A stretch of DNA of 64,000 nt from positions 96,010 through 160,009 of the forward strand of contig NZ_VWVM01000005.1 of assembly GCF_008632075.1 (NCBI RefSeq), given 5' to 3'. This DNA is from Candidatus Pantoea gossypiicola. GTDB taxonomy: Bacteria > Pseudomonadota > Gammaproteobacteria > Enterobacterales > Enterobacteriaceae. This document shows, piece after piece, positions 33,899 to 43,054 of the stretch (position 1 is the first letter of the stretch; every line of letters begins with the position of its first letter). The notes below the pieces were generated by a model that was not told the origin of the DNA, did not search any database, and saw only the letters and a list, made by a program, of their open reading frames with translations. The translations under genes were made by a program, and so were the position numbers.

Positions 33899-36085
33899 CT
33901 ATTCCCGCTGCGTATCCTCTGGCGCAGGTGATATCATCAGCGCTTCAAGCTGATCGGCGGGCACCGCCTGGCTGAACAGATAGCCCTGTAACTGATTACA
34001 GCCTGCATCCGCCAGTGCAGACATCTGCCCGACAGTCTCGACACCCTCCGCCGTCACCATCAGCCCCATGGCGTGGCCCAGTTTCACCACGGATTCAACA
34101 ATCGCCACGGAATTTTCCGCCACGCCCAGCGACTGGGTGAACGAGCGGTCAATTTTGATTTTGTCCACCGGGAAGGTGCTGAGGTAATTGAGGCTGGAGT
34201 AGCCGGTGCCGAAGTCATCCAGCGCGATGCGCAAGCCCGCTTCCCGCAGCGACACAATAATCTCGCGTGCTTCGCGTTCATCCTCGATTAACACGCCCTC
34301 GGTGATTTCCAGTTCCAGCCGCTTCGGGTCACCGCCATGCTCGCCGACAATCGTCATCACCCGCTCAACAAAGCCGCTGGAGCGGAACTGAACCGGCGAG
34401 ACGTTAACCGCCACCAGCAGCTCGGGAAAACGCTGCTGAGTGGCACAGGCTTCCGCCAGCACCCACTCGCCCAGTGGGATAATCAGGCCGGTCTCTTCGG
34501 CAATCGCGATAAATTCACCGGGTGCGATCAGGCCGCGCGTCGGGTGATGCCAGCGCAGCAGCGCCTCGATGCCGACCATCTGCTGACCGCCAACGTCCAT
34601 CAGTGGCTGATACCACACTTCCAGTCCCTGTCGGGTTTGCAGTGCCGTACGCAGATCGGCAGCAATGGACTGCCGCGTTTGCACTGACTCATCCATTGCC
34701 CGTTCAAACTGACGAAACCGGCCGCGCCCGCCACTTTTGGCTTCATACAGCGCGATATCGGCTTTGCGCATCAGCTCCAGCCGATCGATGCCGTCCTTAG
34801 GTGCCAGCGCCAGTCCGATACTGGCCCCGCTCCAGACGTTGCTGCCGAACAGCGTAAACGGCTGAGCCAACTCGTCAATCATGCGCTGCGCCAGGCTATT
34901 CACCTGACCGATATTATCGACCTCCGGCATCACCACGATAAATTCATCGCCCCCGATGCGTCCCACTGTATCGCTGGCCCGCACGATACGGCTCAGGCGC
35001 TGCGCCACTGCGATGATCAGCTCATCGCCAGCATGATGACCGTGGGTATCGTTGACCGCCTTAAAGCGGTCGAGGTCGATCAGTAGCAAGGCTACCCGCT
35101 GATCGTTGCGCGTCGCCAGGGCCAGCGCCTGGGTTAAGCGGTCTTCAACCAGCGCGCGGTTGGGCAGGCCGGTCAGCACGTCATGAAACGCCAGATGCTG
35201 CGCCTGCGCTTCTGATGCGCCCAGCCTGAGCATCGATTGCGAGAGGTTGACCGACGAGTTCCAGAGGCGCCGCACCATATAAAGACAAAGCAGGGATATC
35301 GCCAGCACCGCCAGCCCGGTAGAGGGCCCGATGGTGCGTAGCATCTGCGCACCCGGGCGGGAGGGGATCCAGTTGAGATAGCCGACCGGATCGCCTGCCT
35401 GGGCGATCAGCAAATAGCGTGCGCTGGTGCCGGACTGAGACGAACCATCGGAGAAGTGCAGTCCCTCCAGCTGATTGCGTTCCGCCAGGCTCGCCAGATA
35501 ACCGTCATCGAGAAATTTCAGGCTCACCAGCCGGAAACGCGGCAGGTCGTCGCTATCCCGCTGGATGTTACCCACAGCGAGGGCCGCAGCACGCTGGGTG
35601 ATACGGGCATAATCGGCGTTATCCTGGCGCCTGGGTTCCTGGATCAGCGTGTTTTGCAGCACTTCACCAATCAGCGGGTCACTCTCTGCTGCGGAGAACG
35701 GCTGGCCTTCACGCCAGACTCTGACGATCTGGTTTCGCGCATCCAGTACCATAATCAGCTGATGGCCGAACATCTCATAGAGCCACTGCCCGATGTTCTC
35801 ATCCAGCCACCTGTCGCTGTTGCCCTCAGCCAGATGCTCCTCAAAGGGCCGCCAGCGTGACAGGCTATGCAACTGGCGCAGATGCTCATTCAGACTTTGC
35901 GAAAAAGAGGCCTCAATCATCCGCTGCTGCTGATGCCGGGCCTCAGTATTGGTCAGTGACGTGCCAATAAACAGTGCCGCCCCCGCCCCGGCAAACGTCA
36001 GCACCAGGATAGCCACCAGCGGCACCAGCACTTCGCGCAGGAAACTGCGGCGAAAATCAGAGGAAAGTTTAAGGGGGTTAATCAT
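33899..36085 (-). CDS. Membrane GGDEF-EAL cyclic-di-GMP enzyme
   Basis: The 728-residue protein has an N-terminal helix (residues 20-43), a periplasmic CHASE4-like sensor to about 250, a second helix near 255-275, then GGDEF and EAL domains. The cyclase site is intact (RIGGDEFIVV), as is the phosphodiesterase site (IEALLRWHHP, VNVSPVQF, LEITEGVL, ALDDFGTGYSSL, KIDRSF). It could make and break cyclic-di-GMP; often one activity dominates in vivo. It is a lone gene, convergent with the biuret operon. The start has no strong ribosome site (AGAGAAAAACAAC precedes ATG). Confidence 0.9.
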   Translation of the reverse strand: MINPLKLSSDFRRSFLREVLVPLVAILVLTFAGAGAALFIGTSLTNTEARHQQQRMIEASFSQSLNEHLRQLHSLSRWRPFEEHLAEGNSDRWLDENIGQWLYEMFGHQLIMVLDARNQIVRVWREGQPFSAAESDPLIGEVLQNTLIQEPRRQDNADYARITQRAAALAVGNIQRDSDDLPRFRLVSLKFLDDGYLASLAERNQLEGLHFSDGSSQSGTSARYLLIAQAGDPVGYLNWIPSRPGAQMLRTIGPSTGLAVLAISLLCLYMVRRLWNSSVNLSQSMLRLGASEAQAQHLAFHDVLTGLPNRALVEDRLTQALALATRNDQRVALLLIDLDRFKAVNDTHGHHAGDELIIAVAQRLSRIVRASDTVGRIGGDEFIVVMPEVDNIGQVNSLAQRMIDELAQPFTLFGSNVWSGASIGLALAPKDGIDRLELMRKADIALYEAKSGGRGRFRQFERAMDESVQTRQSIAADLRTALQTRQGLEVWYQPLMDVGGQQMVGIEALLRWHHPTRGLIAPGEFIAIAEETGLIIPLGEWVLAEACATQQRFPELLVAVNVSPVQFRSSGFVERVMTIVGEHGGDPKRLELEITEGVLIEDEREAREIIVSLREAGLRIALDDFGTGYSSLNYLSTFPVDKIKIDRSFTQSLGVAENSVAIVESVVKLGHAMGLMVTAEGVETVGQMSALADAGCNQLQGYLFSQAVPADQLEALMISPAPEDTQRE

Positions 36086-36510
36086 ATTGTTGTTTTTCTC
36101 TGCAGCTGGGGAACAGCTTAAAAATTAGCAGATGCTAAAAAATCTTTCATGTAAACCATTGCGGCTAGTGATTTATGGAACGTTTCTTTATTGTCTGAAG
36201 TCGTAGGGTGCCAAAAATAGCGAGCAAAAAAGCGAAGCGGTCATATCAGATGTATTAATGTTGTTGCGCGGGAATTTCAGGGACGCCAGCACTGACAGAG
36301 TTCGTTGCCGTGCTGTTGCAGAAATCTGTGAGGTCGGCCGGCAGAAGAGCTGAGATCCGCATCACCGCGCATTTCCTGCCAACTTTGCTGCTATGGTTCA
36401 TACTCATGTGCGCTGATTGTGTTACAGACGGATAACCGTGCAGACAACGGTTACTGAGTGGGTCACTTATCTGACAGCCTGCGCCTGTCAGCTAACGAAA
36501 AGGGAAAATA
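36086..36510. other. Intergenic region between divergent genes, with tandem leader hairpins
   Basis: This 425-bp region separates the GGDEF/EAL gene (minus) from the MscS-type gene (plus). Most of it holds nothing I recognise. At its right end are two hairpins of like build: TAACCGT/ACGGTTA (36433-36453) and CTGACAG/CTGTCAG (36471-36491), each with a 7-bp stem and 7-nt loop. The second ends 19 bp before the ATG at 36511. Confidence 0.6.
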
Positions 36511-37620
36511 ATGCCATTGTTATTCGGTGAGTTATCTGGTTTCCCGTCATGGGTGCCTGTTGTATTACTCGTCTCGCTTTCATTTGTTCTGGGTTTTCTG
36601 GCTCGCCTTATCCTGCTTGCCTTTATCCGCTACTGGCAGGGCCGTGACAGAAAGCTGTTCAAATCCCTGGAAAAGCACCTTAGCGGTTCGATGTTCTTTT
36701 TCTTGCCGTTATTGATGATCAATGTCGGGATTAACTACATCGATTTCCATCCTGAATCACTCGATCTCATCACCAATATCATCAACGTCTTTATTATCAT
36801 GTCATTCTGCTCGGTCTTAATCCGGCTGACCAACGTGGCGCAGGATATGCTTTATATCCGCTACGACATTAATATCTCCAATAACCTGCGTGCGCGCAAA
36901 ATCCGTACCCAGATTATCTATGTCAAGAAAGTCGTCATTGTCATCCTGGTACTGTTCTGCGTTTCGCTGATTCTGCTGAGTTTCCCCGGCGTGCGTAAAT
37001 TCGGTACCACCATTCTGGCTGGTGCCGGTGTCGCCGGTATCATTATCGGTTTTGCCTTACAGAAGTCGCTGGTTAACCTGTTCGCCGGTATTCAGATTGC
37101 CTTTACCCAGCCGATCAAGATTGATGATGCGGTGGTGGTGGAAAAAGAGTGGGGCTGGATTGAGGAGATCAACCTGACCTACGTGGTGGTGCGCATCTGG
37201 GATCTGCGCCGTCTGGTGCTGCCGATTACCTATTTCACCGAGAATCCGTTTCAGAACTGGACGCGCAACAACGCCCAGATTTTAGGCTCGGTGTTTCTCT
37301 ACGTGGATTACTCGATGCCGCTGGAACCGCTGCGACAGCACTTTGAAAAAGTTCTGAATGAAACCAAACTCTGGGATCGGGAAACTTCGGTGCTTCAGGT
37401 GACCGATACTACCGAAAAAACCATGACCATCAGGATGCTGATGACCGCGCAGAACTCTCCAATCGCTTTTGATTTACGCTGTTATGTGCGTGAGAAGATG
37501 ATTGAGTTTATTCAGCAGAACTACCCGGAAAGCCTGCCACAGGTGAGGGCGTCGCTGACGGATTCGGGGAGTGAGAAGGCTGGGAAAGGATCAGGGGCAG
37601 GAAGCGACAATTATGTATGA
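36511..37620 (+). CDS. MscS-family mechanosensitive ion channel
   Basis: The 369-residue membrane protein has four or five helices (about 12-35, 50-75, 85-105, 135-160) and the MscS pore helix and loop at about 165-215: ILAGAGVAGIIIGFALQKSLVNLFAGIQIAFTQPIKIDDAV. The beta domain and a C-terminal alpha/beta domain follow. Such channels open under membrane tension to release solutes after osmotic downshock. The ATG lies behind AAAAGGGAAAAT. It stands alone, with the AT-rich SIR2 gene inserted behind it. Confidence 0.88.
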   Translation: MPLLFGELSGFPSWVPVVLLVSLSFVLGFLARLILLAFIRYWQGRDRKLFKSLEKHLSGSMFFFLPLLMINVGINYIDFHPESLDLITNIINVFIIMSFCSVLIRLTNVAQDMLYIRYDINISNNLRARKIRTQIIYVKKVVIVILVLFCVSLILLSFPGVRKFGTTILAGAGVAGIIIGFALQKSLVNLFAGIQIAFTQPIKIDDAVVVEKEWGWIEEINLTYVVVRIWDLRRLVLPITYFTENPFQNWTRNNAQILGSVFLYVDYSMPLEPLRQHFEKVLNETKLWDRETSVLQVTDTTEKTMTIRMLMTAQNSPIAFDLRCYVREKMIEFIQQNYPESLPQVRASLTDSGSEKAGKGSGAGSDNYV

Positions 37621-37714
37621 TGGATGCGCACTAGATTAGCTGTTATTACGTTTTTTGTCGTTTGAAGAAAATTTAATTTTAGTTACATTGGTGCCAGAAA
37701 GGGCTATTCCTTCA

Positions 37715-37743
37715 TTGATAAACTAGTTACTTAGTTGTATTTT
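37715..37743 (+). promoter_or_regulatory. Sigma-70 promoter of the SIR2 gene
   Basis: TTGATA (37715-37720) and TATTTT (37738-37743) are separated by 17 bp, a good sigma-70 arrangement, and lie 33 bp before the chosen start codon. Surrounding DNA is much richer in A and T than the neighbouring genes. Confidence 0.6.
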
Positions 37744-37775
37744 ACTTATGATTAAATATGGAAAAGGAGTTTTCG

Positions 37776-39086
37776 ATGAGTGAGATATTTGAAATTGCAT
37801 ATGCTGCTGCTACAAACAGACTTTGTCTATTTACTGGAACTGGTTTTTCAAAAGAAGTATCTAATGGCACTGCTCCGACATGGAAAGGTCTTCTGGAAGA
37901 ACTATGTGATATTTTACCAAATTCAGTGAAACTGAAAGCATCACTTTTCCCAAAAGATGATCCATCACCTTTGAATCTCGAAGAAACAGCTCAGGTAATT
38001 TCGATAAAGTTGGCAGCTCAAGATATGGATATCCATGAGGAAGTTGCTAAGATCATTTCCAGGATTGAGTTGGGTGATGATAATGAAGATATTGAGGATT
38101 TTTTCTCTAACCGTTCCTGCCGAATTGTAACAACAAACTATGATAAACTTGCTGAAAATTTAACAGGTAAAAATACTTTTCAATCGATTACGCCGGGATT
38201 ACCGATACCGAGATCTTCTTCTAATGTTAAAGTATATCATGTGCATGGTTCAATAGATTCTCCGCCAAATATGGTAATTACATCAGAAGACTACTTTAAG
38301 TTTATAAATAGCGATTCATATTTTTCGCGAAAATTAAGCACTGTGTTGTACGAGAATACCGTCGTGATTTTGGGGTATTCTCTTGGAGATACTAACCTAA
38401 AAGCGATTATCAATGATTATAAAGCTTTCTCTAAAAGCCATGTGGTGGGTTCTAATATTTTCTTGATTTCCAGGTCGTCGATTGATCAGTATGTAAAAGA
38501 CTATTATTTTCATTGTTATGGAATTAGAGTCTTAGATTCAATGGGTATTAAGAATTTTTTCAAGGAGTTGAATAAAGAAATACCAAAGGCGGAAAAAATT
38601 TCAGAAATTTCTTTGAAATCTATTCGTGAAGTCGTATATGAAAAGCGGACTTTTAAAGAAGAATACTTAAAACTCGAAGATTCATTTTATCAAATTATTT
38701 CTGCAATTGCCGCTGAGGGATTGAGCTGGAATAATAATTTAGTAGTGGTAATGATTGGTGATGTTATTGAAACCAAAACAAATTTAACTAAAGAGCATAA
38801 TGCATGGGAACAGTATGAACATTTGGCTAGATGGTTGATTTATCTGGGGGCCATTTTTGAAGTGAGCCAGACATCAATTGAAAAGAAATATCTTGAAGCA
38901 GTACTGCGCTCAATGACAACAATGAGAAAAGGTAATTATATTGGTTATTCATGGCATGCATACAGTTCCTGGAAGAATCGGTGGTCATCAATGATTGTGT
39001 CGAATCGAGTGCTAATTAAAAAATATATCGAAGCAAATACTTCCTGGCCTGATGCATTAACGGTAGTTAATGATATTGACTCATGA
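37776..39086 (+). CDS. Stand-alone SIR2-domain protein, candidate NAD-depleting phage defence
   Basis: The 436-residue protein starts at ATG 37776 behind AAGGAG (37764-37769). Residues 10-250 form a SIR2-like fold: LFTGTGFSKEV (nucleotide loop, GTG in place of the usual GAG), IVTTNYDKLAE with the catalytic Asn, VYHVHGSID with the catalytic His, and VILGYSLGDTNLKAII. Bacterial SIR2 domains of this kind mostly cleave NAD+ on phage infection. Residues 290-436 are a helix-rich domain I cannot assign; there is no SLOG domain, so it is not ThsA, and it is much smaller than DSR1/DSR2. Low GC and a lone position between housekeeping loci suggest horizontal gain. Confidence 0.8.
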   Translation: MSEIFEIAYAAATNRLCLFTGTGFSKEVSNGTAPTWKGLLEELCDILPNSVKLKASLFPKDDPSPLNLEETAQVISIKLAAQDMDIHEEVAKIISRIELGDDNEDIEDFFSNRSCRIVTTNYDKLAENLTGKNTFQSITPGLPIPRSSSNVKVYHVHGSIDSPPNMVITSEDYFKFINSDSYFSRKLSTVLYENTVVILGYSLGDTNLKAIINDYKAFSKSHVVGSNIFLISRSSIDQYVKDYYFHCYGIRVLDSMGIKNFFKELNKEIPKAEKISEISLKSIREVVYEKRTFKEEYLKLEDSFYQIISAIAAEGLSWNNNLVVVMIGDVIETKTNLTKEHNAWEQYEHLARWLIYLGAIFEVSQTSIEKKYLEAVLRSMTTMRKGNYIGYSWHAYSSWKNRWSSMIVSNRVLIKKYIEANTSWPDALTVVNDIDS

Positions 39087-39282
39087 TGTTTAAAATTAAC
39101 GAGTGATTATAAATTGGATTGCACCTTACTAATTTTATGTATAGGTGCTCCATTCGAGTAACCACCCCTCAGAATTTATAGTTTTCTACAACCATTAATA
39201 CTTACCTCTGAGCCAGTATCAACTGTAATATATCCAGTCTTAATTCACACGAGTCCCTTTTTATCTCTGGACTACACACCCA

Positions 39283-39322
39283 CATTCACCCCACCTTCAC
39301 CCCCGCGTCACCGTTCTGTCAT
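39283..39322 (+). promoter_or_regulatory. PHO-box array upstream of phnF-P
   Basis: Four heptamers recur at an exact 11-bp period: CATTCAC (39283), CCTTCAC (39294), GCGTCAC (39305) and CTGTCAT (39316). The PhoB box is CTGTCAY-N4-CTGTCAY, so this looks like two tandem boxes, the downstream one best. It lies about 80 bp before phnF. The remaining bases of 39087-39402 hold an AT-rich tail of the SIR2 locus and an imperfect dyad GCACCT/AGGTGC (39121-39148). Confidence 0.65.
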
Positions 39323-39402
39323 CTGCTTCCCTCAGGCTAACCCCATCCCGCAGCGTCTTATCACTGCGTTCCCACTCTGTAACCCGTGAGGATTTCATCG
39401 TG

Positions 39403-40116
39403 ATGGAGTTATCCAGACATCCGACCACTGTCTACCAGGCTGTTGCCGCACAGCTGGAGCAGGCGCTGAAAGAGCGCTACCGCTGCGGCGACTATCTTCC
39501 TTCCGAACAACAGCTGGCCGATCACTATGAGGTGAACCGCCACACGCTGCGTCGGGCCGTCGATGAGCTGGTGCACAAAGGGCTGCTGCAGCGCCGTCAT
39601 GGCGTGGGCATCCTGGTGCTGATGCGCCCGTATGACTATCCGCTGCATGCGCAGGCGCGCTTCAGCCAGAACCTGATGGAGCAAGGGAGTCACCCGACCA
39701 GCGAACGGCTGCTGGCGGTGCTGCGTCCGGCCAGCAACGACGTCGCCAGCGCGCTGGGCGTAAAAGAGGGCGACAACGTCATTCATCTGCGCACCCTGCG
39801 ACGCGCCAACGGCGTGCCGCTCTGCCTGATCAACCACTTCCTCGCCGACCTTAACTGGTGGCCACAGCTGCAGCAATTTAACAGCGGGTCGCTGCACGAC
39901 TTCTTAGTGGAGCATACCGGCAAGCAGCTGGTGCGCACCCAGACGCGTATAAGCACCCGCCGGGCGCAGGCGAAGGAGTGTCGCCAGCTCGATATCGCGC
40001 TGCATGCGCCACTGCTCTGCGTGCGGACCCTGAACAAAACCCGTGATGGCGCGCTGGCGGAATACTCCGTCAGCCTGACGCGCGGCGACATGATCGAACT
40101 GACTCTGGAGCACTAA
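39403..40116 (+). CDS. phnF: PhnF, GntR/HutC-type regulator of phosphonate genes
   Basis: This 237-residue regulator has a GntR winged helix (about residues 10-75, with RCGDYLPSEQQLADHYEVNRHTLRRAVDELV) and a UTRA ligand domain (90-230). It matches E. coli PhnF closely, including DYPLHAQARFSQNLMEQGSHPTSE and the terminal ADMIE-like GDMIELTLEH. It is thought to repress the C-P lyase genes in the absence of a ligand. Its last base overlaps the phnG start (TAATG). GTG at 39400 immediately before the ATG is an alternative start. Confidence 0.92.
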   Translation: MELSRHPTTVYQAVAAQLEQALKERYRCGDYLPSEQQLADHYEVNRHTLRRAVDELVHKGLLQRRHGVGILVLMRPYDYPLHAQARFSQNLMEQGSHPTSERLLAVLRPASNDVASALGVKEGDNVIHLRTLRRANGVPLCLINHFLADLNWWPQLQQFNSGSLHDFLVEHTGKQLVRTQTRISTRRAQAKECRQLDIALHAPLLCVRTLNKTRDGALAEYSVSLTRGDMIELTLEH

Positions 40117-40562
40117 TGGAACAGCAAACAGATCGTCAGCGCTGGCTGTCGGTGCTGGCACACAGCAGCGCCGCCCTGCTTGAACAGCACTGGCTGGCGC
40201 TTAACCTCCAGCCTGAATTCACCCTTGTTCGTCCGGCTGAGATCGGGCTGACGCGCTTACAGGCGCGGATGGGGGTGACGGGCAAACGCTTTGTGATGGG
40301 CGATGCCACGGTGACGCGTGCGGTGGTGCAGCTGGGCGACGGCACGCTGGGTTACAGCTATCTGCTGGGGCGCAACAAAGCCCATGCCGAGCGCTGCGCC
40401 CTAATGGATGCGCTGTTGCAGCAGCCGGAAACCCGGTCACTGCTGGAAGAGAAGATTATTACCCCGCTGGCGGCATGGCGCGATGAGCAGCGACAGCTGC
40501 GCGCGCGTGAAATCGCCAGCAGCAAAGTGGATTTCTTTACGCTGGTTCGCGGAGATAACTGA
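40116..40562 (+). CDS. phnG: PhnG, C-P lyase core complex subunit
   Basis: The 148-residue protein matches PhnG: RQRWLSVLAHSSAALLEQHW at the N-terminus, GDATVTRAVVQLGDGTLGYSYLLGRNKAHAERCALMDALL in the middle and SSKVDFFTLVRGDN at the end. PhnG, H, I and J form the cytosolic C-P lyase core; PhnG supports PhnI in attaching the phosphonate to ATP at the ribose C1 position. The gene overlaps phnF by one base and phnH by one base (TGATG), consistent with coupled translation. Confidence 0.93.
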   Translation: MEQQTDRQRWLSVLAHSSAALLEQHWLALNLQPEFTLVRPAEIGLTRLQARMGVTGKRFVMGDATVTRAVVQLGDGTLGYSYLLGRNKAHAERCALMDALLQQPETRSLLEEKIITPLAAWRDEQRQLRAREIASSKVDFFTLVRGDN

Positions 40563-41137
40563 TGACTTTACTGGCAAGTTTTAACCATCCGGTCGCGGAT
40601 GCACAGCGCGCGTTTCGCCGCATTCTGAAAGCGATGAGCGAGCCGGGCGTGATGGTCTCGCTACCGCTGCAGCAGGGCTGGGGCGCGCTGTCACCGGCGG
40701 CCACGGCGCTGCTGCTGACGCTGGTCGATCAGGAAAGCCCGGTCTGGCTGGATGCGCAAATCGACAACGAACAGCTGCGCAACAATCTGCGCTTCCATAC
40801 CGGCGCGCCCATCACCACCCGGCAGGATGCCCCGTTCGCGCTGAGCCATGCGGCGGCGCAGCCCGATCCGACGCAGTTTGCGGCGGGTGACAATATGTCG
40901 CCGGAAAAAAGCACCACGCTGATCATCGAAGTGCCGTCGCTGAATGGCGGATTAACGCTGCGTCTCTCCGGTCCAGGCCTGCGGGAAACCCGCGCCATTG
41001 CGCCACAGCTGCCGGAAAGCGTACTGGACTATCTGCGCACCCGTCCGCATCCCTTCCCGCAGGGCGTGGATCTCATCTTCACCTGTGGCGAAGCGATCAT
41101 GGCGGTGCCGCGCACCACCGTTGTGGAGGTGTGCTGA
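40562..41137 (+). CDS. phnH: PhnH, C-P lyase core complex subunit
   Basis: At 191 residues it has the length of PhnH and its typical N-terminus (FNHPVADAQRAFRRILKAMSEPG). PhnH is a structural part of the PhnGHIJ core, of PLP-transferase-like fold without the PLP lysine. The stop codon TGA (41135-41137) overlaps the phnI ATG at 41137. Confidence 0.93.
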   Translation: MTLLASFNHPVADAQRAFRRILKAMSEPGVMVSLPLQQGWGALSPAATALLLTLVDQESPVWLDAQIDNEQLRNNLRFHTGAPITTRQDAPFALSHAAAQPDPTQFAAGDNMSPEKSTTLIIEVPSLNGGLTLRLSGPGLRETRAIAPQLPESVLDYLRTRPHPFPQGVDLIFTCGEAIMAVPRTTVVEVC

Positions 41138-42213
41138 TGTATGTCGCGGTGAAAGGGGGCGAGAAAGCCATTTCAAATGCCCACCAGCTGCAGGCCGATC
41201 TGCGACGCGGCGACAGGGCAGTGGCTGAACTTGGCTGCGATCAGGTGGCGCAGCAGCTGGGGCTGGCGGTGGATCGGGTGATGACCGAAGGCGGAATATA
41301 CGATCCGTAACTGGCGGCGCTGGCGATTAAACAGGCCAGCGGCGATCTGGTGGAGGCGATCTTTCTGCTGCGCGCCTATCGCACCACATTGCCACGACTG
41401 GCAGAGAGCACGCCGCTGACGACCGGTGCGATGCGCATCGAACGCCGTATCTCGGCGGTCTACAAAGATCTGCCGGGCGGCCAGGTGCTGGGGCCGACGT
41501 ATGACTACAGCCATCGACTGCTCGATTTCACTCTGCTGGCTAACGGTGAAACGCCCGCTGCGCCGCGTGACGATTGCCCGGTGCCTGACCAGTGCCCGCA
41601 CATGTTCAGCATGATGAGTGAGGAAGGGCTGGCCGCTGGCGAGGTGGATGACGGCAGCGAGCCGGTTGATATCACCCGTGAACCAGTGAGCTTTCCCGCC
41701 TCACGCGCCGCGCGGCTGCAACAGCTGGTGCGCGGCGACGAAGGTTTTCTGCTGGCGCTGGGCTATTCGACCCAGCGCGGCTATGGCCGTACCCATCCGT
41801 TTGCTGGCGAGATCCGCACCGGCACTCTCAGCGTCAGCATCTGTCCCGAAGAGCTGGGTTTTGAGCTGGAGATCGGGGAACTGCTGCTGACGGAGTGTGA
41901 AATGGTCAACGGCGTCGCCCACAGTGATGACGCTCCGCCGCACTTTACCCGTGGCTACGGACTGGTGTTTGGCCGTGCCGAACGCAAAGCGATGGCGATG
42001 GCACTGGTGGACCGCGCGCTGCAAAGCCGCGAGCAGAATGAGCGCGTGACCAGCCCGGCGCAGGACGAAGAGTTTGTGCTGTCGCATGCCGACAACGTCG
42101 AAGCCGCGGGCTTTGTCTCGCACCTCAGGCTGCCGCACTACGTCGATTTCCAGGCCGAGCTGGAATTGCTTAAACAGCTGCAGCACGATTATCAGGAGCG
42201 CAACCATGGCTGA
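41137..42213 (+). pseudogene. phnI: phnI with an internal stop codon (C-P lyase nucleosidase/transfer subunit)
   Basis: Read from ATG 41137, the frame gives a normal PhnI N-terminus (MYVAVKGGEKAI) but meets TAA at 41308-41310, codon 58. The same frame then continues to 42213 with full similarity: LAALAIKQASGD, ISAVYKDLPGGQVLGPTYDYSHRLLDF, STQRGYGRTHPFAGEIR, LTECEMVNG, HADNVEAAGFVSH. E. coli PhnI has Glu at this codon (REL), so a GAA-to-TAA change explains it. The frame would be 358 codons, the family's usual length. PhnI carries out the displacement of adenine by phosphonate, so loss would block the pathway. Reinitiation at GTG 41350 would omit 71 residues. A sequencing error is possible. Confidence 0.9.
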
Positions 42214-43054
42214 ACTCACCGGCTATAACAACGGCTATCTCGACGAGCAGACCAAACGCACCATCCGTCGTGCCATTCTCAAAGCGGTGGCGATCCCCGG
42301 CTATCAGGTGCCGTTCGCCGGACGCGAGATGCCGATGCCATACGGCTGGGGCACCGGCGGCATCCAGATTACCGCCAGCGTGATTGGCGATCAGGATGTG
42401 CTCAAGGTGATCGATCAGGGCGCAGATGACACAACCAATGCCGTGTCGATTCGCCAGTTCTTTAAGCGGGTCAGCAATGCTTCCACCACCGAGCGCACCG
42501 CCGATGCCACGCTGATCCAGACCCGGCACCGCATCCCGGAAACGCCGCTGGAAGAGGATCAGATCCTGATTTTTCAGGTGCCGATCCCGGACCCGCTGCG
42601 CTTTATCGAGCCGCGTGAAACCGAGACCCGCACCCTGCATGCGCTGGAGGAGTACGGCATCATGCAGGTGAAGCTGTATGAAGATATCGCCCGCTACGGC
42701 CATATCGCCACCACCTACGCCTATCCGGTGCGGGTCAACGGTCGCTACGTGATGGATCCGTCGCCCATCCCCAAATTCGACAACCCGAAGATGCACATGA
42801 TGCCCGCGCTGCAGCTGTTTGGTGCCGGGCGTGAAAAGCGCATCTACGCCTTGCCGCCTTACACCCGCGTGGAGAGCCTCGACTTCGACGATCACCCGTT
42901 CACGGTGCAGCAGTGGGAAGAACCCTGCGCGCTGTGCGGCTCGCGCCACAGCTACCTCGATGAGGTAGTGATGGACGATCAGGGAACGCGGATGTTTGTC
43001 TGCTCCGACACCGACTTTTGCCATCAGCAGCAGGAACAGCACCATGCACAGTGA
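42206..43054 (+). CDS. phnJ: PhnJ, radical-SAM C-P lyase
   Basis: The start is ATG 42206, overlapping the phnI stop by 8 bases, giving 282 residues. PhnJ splits the carbon-phosphorus bond of ribose-1-phosphonate 5-phosphate using S-adenosylmethionine and a 4Fe-4S cluster. The three cluster ligands Cys241, Cys244 and Cys266 and the catalytic Cys272 are all present at the E. coli positions (CALC, VCSDTDFC). The rest, such as MPYGWGTGGIQIT and KFDNPKMHMMPALQLFGAG, is conserved. This essential subunit shows no sign of decay, in contrast to phnI just before it. Confidence 0.95.
   Translation: MAELTGYNNGYLDEQTKRTIRRAILKAVAIPGYQVPFAGREMPMPYGWGTGGIQITASVIGDQDVLKVIDQGADDTTNAVSIRQFFKRVSNASTTERTADATLIQTRHRIPETPLEEDQILIFQVPIPDPLRFIEPRETETRTLHALEEYGIMQVKLYEDIARYGHIATTYAYPVRVNGRYVMDPSPIPKFDNPKMHMMPALQLFGAGREKRIYALPPYTRVESLDFDDHPFTVQQWEEPCALCGSRHSYLDEVVMDDQGTRMFVCSDTDFCHQQQEQHHAQ

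Noticed and set aside
37776..39086. ThsA of a Thoeris system
   Set aside because: The SIR2 core fits, but there is no C-terminal SLOG domain and no TIR-domain ThsB gene nearby.
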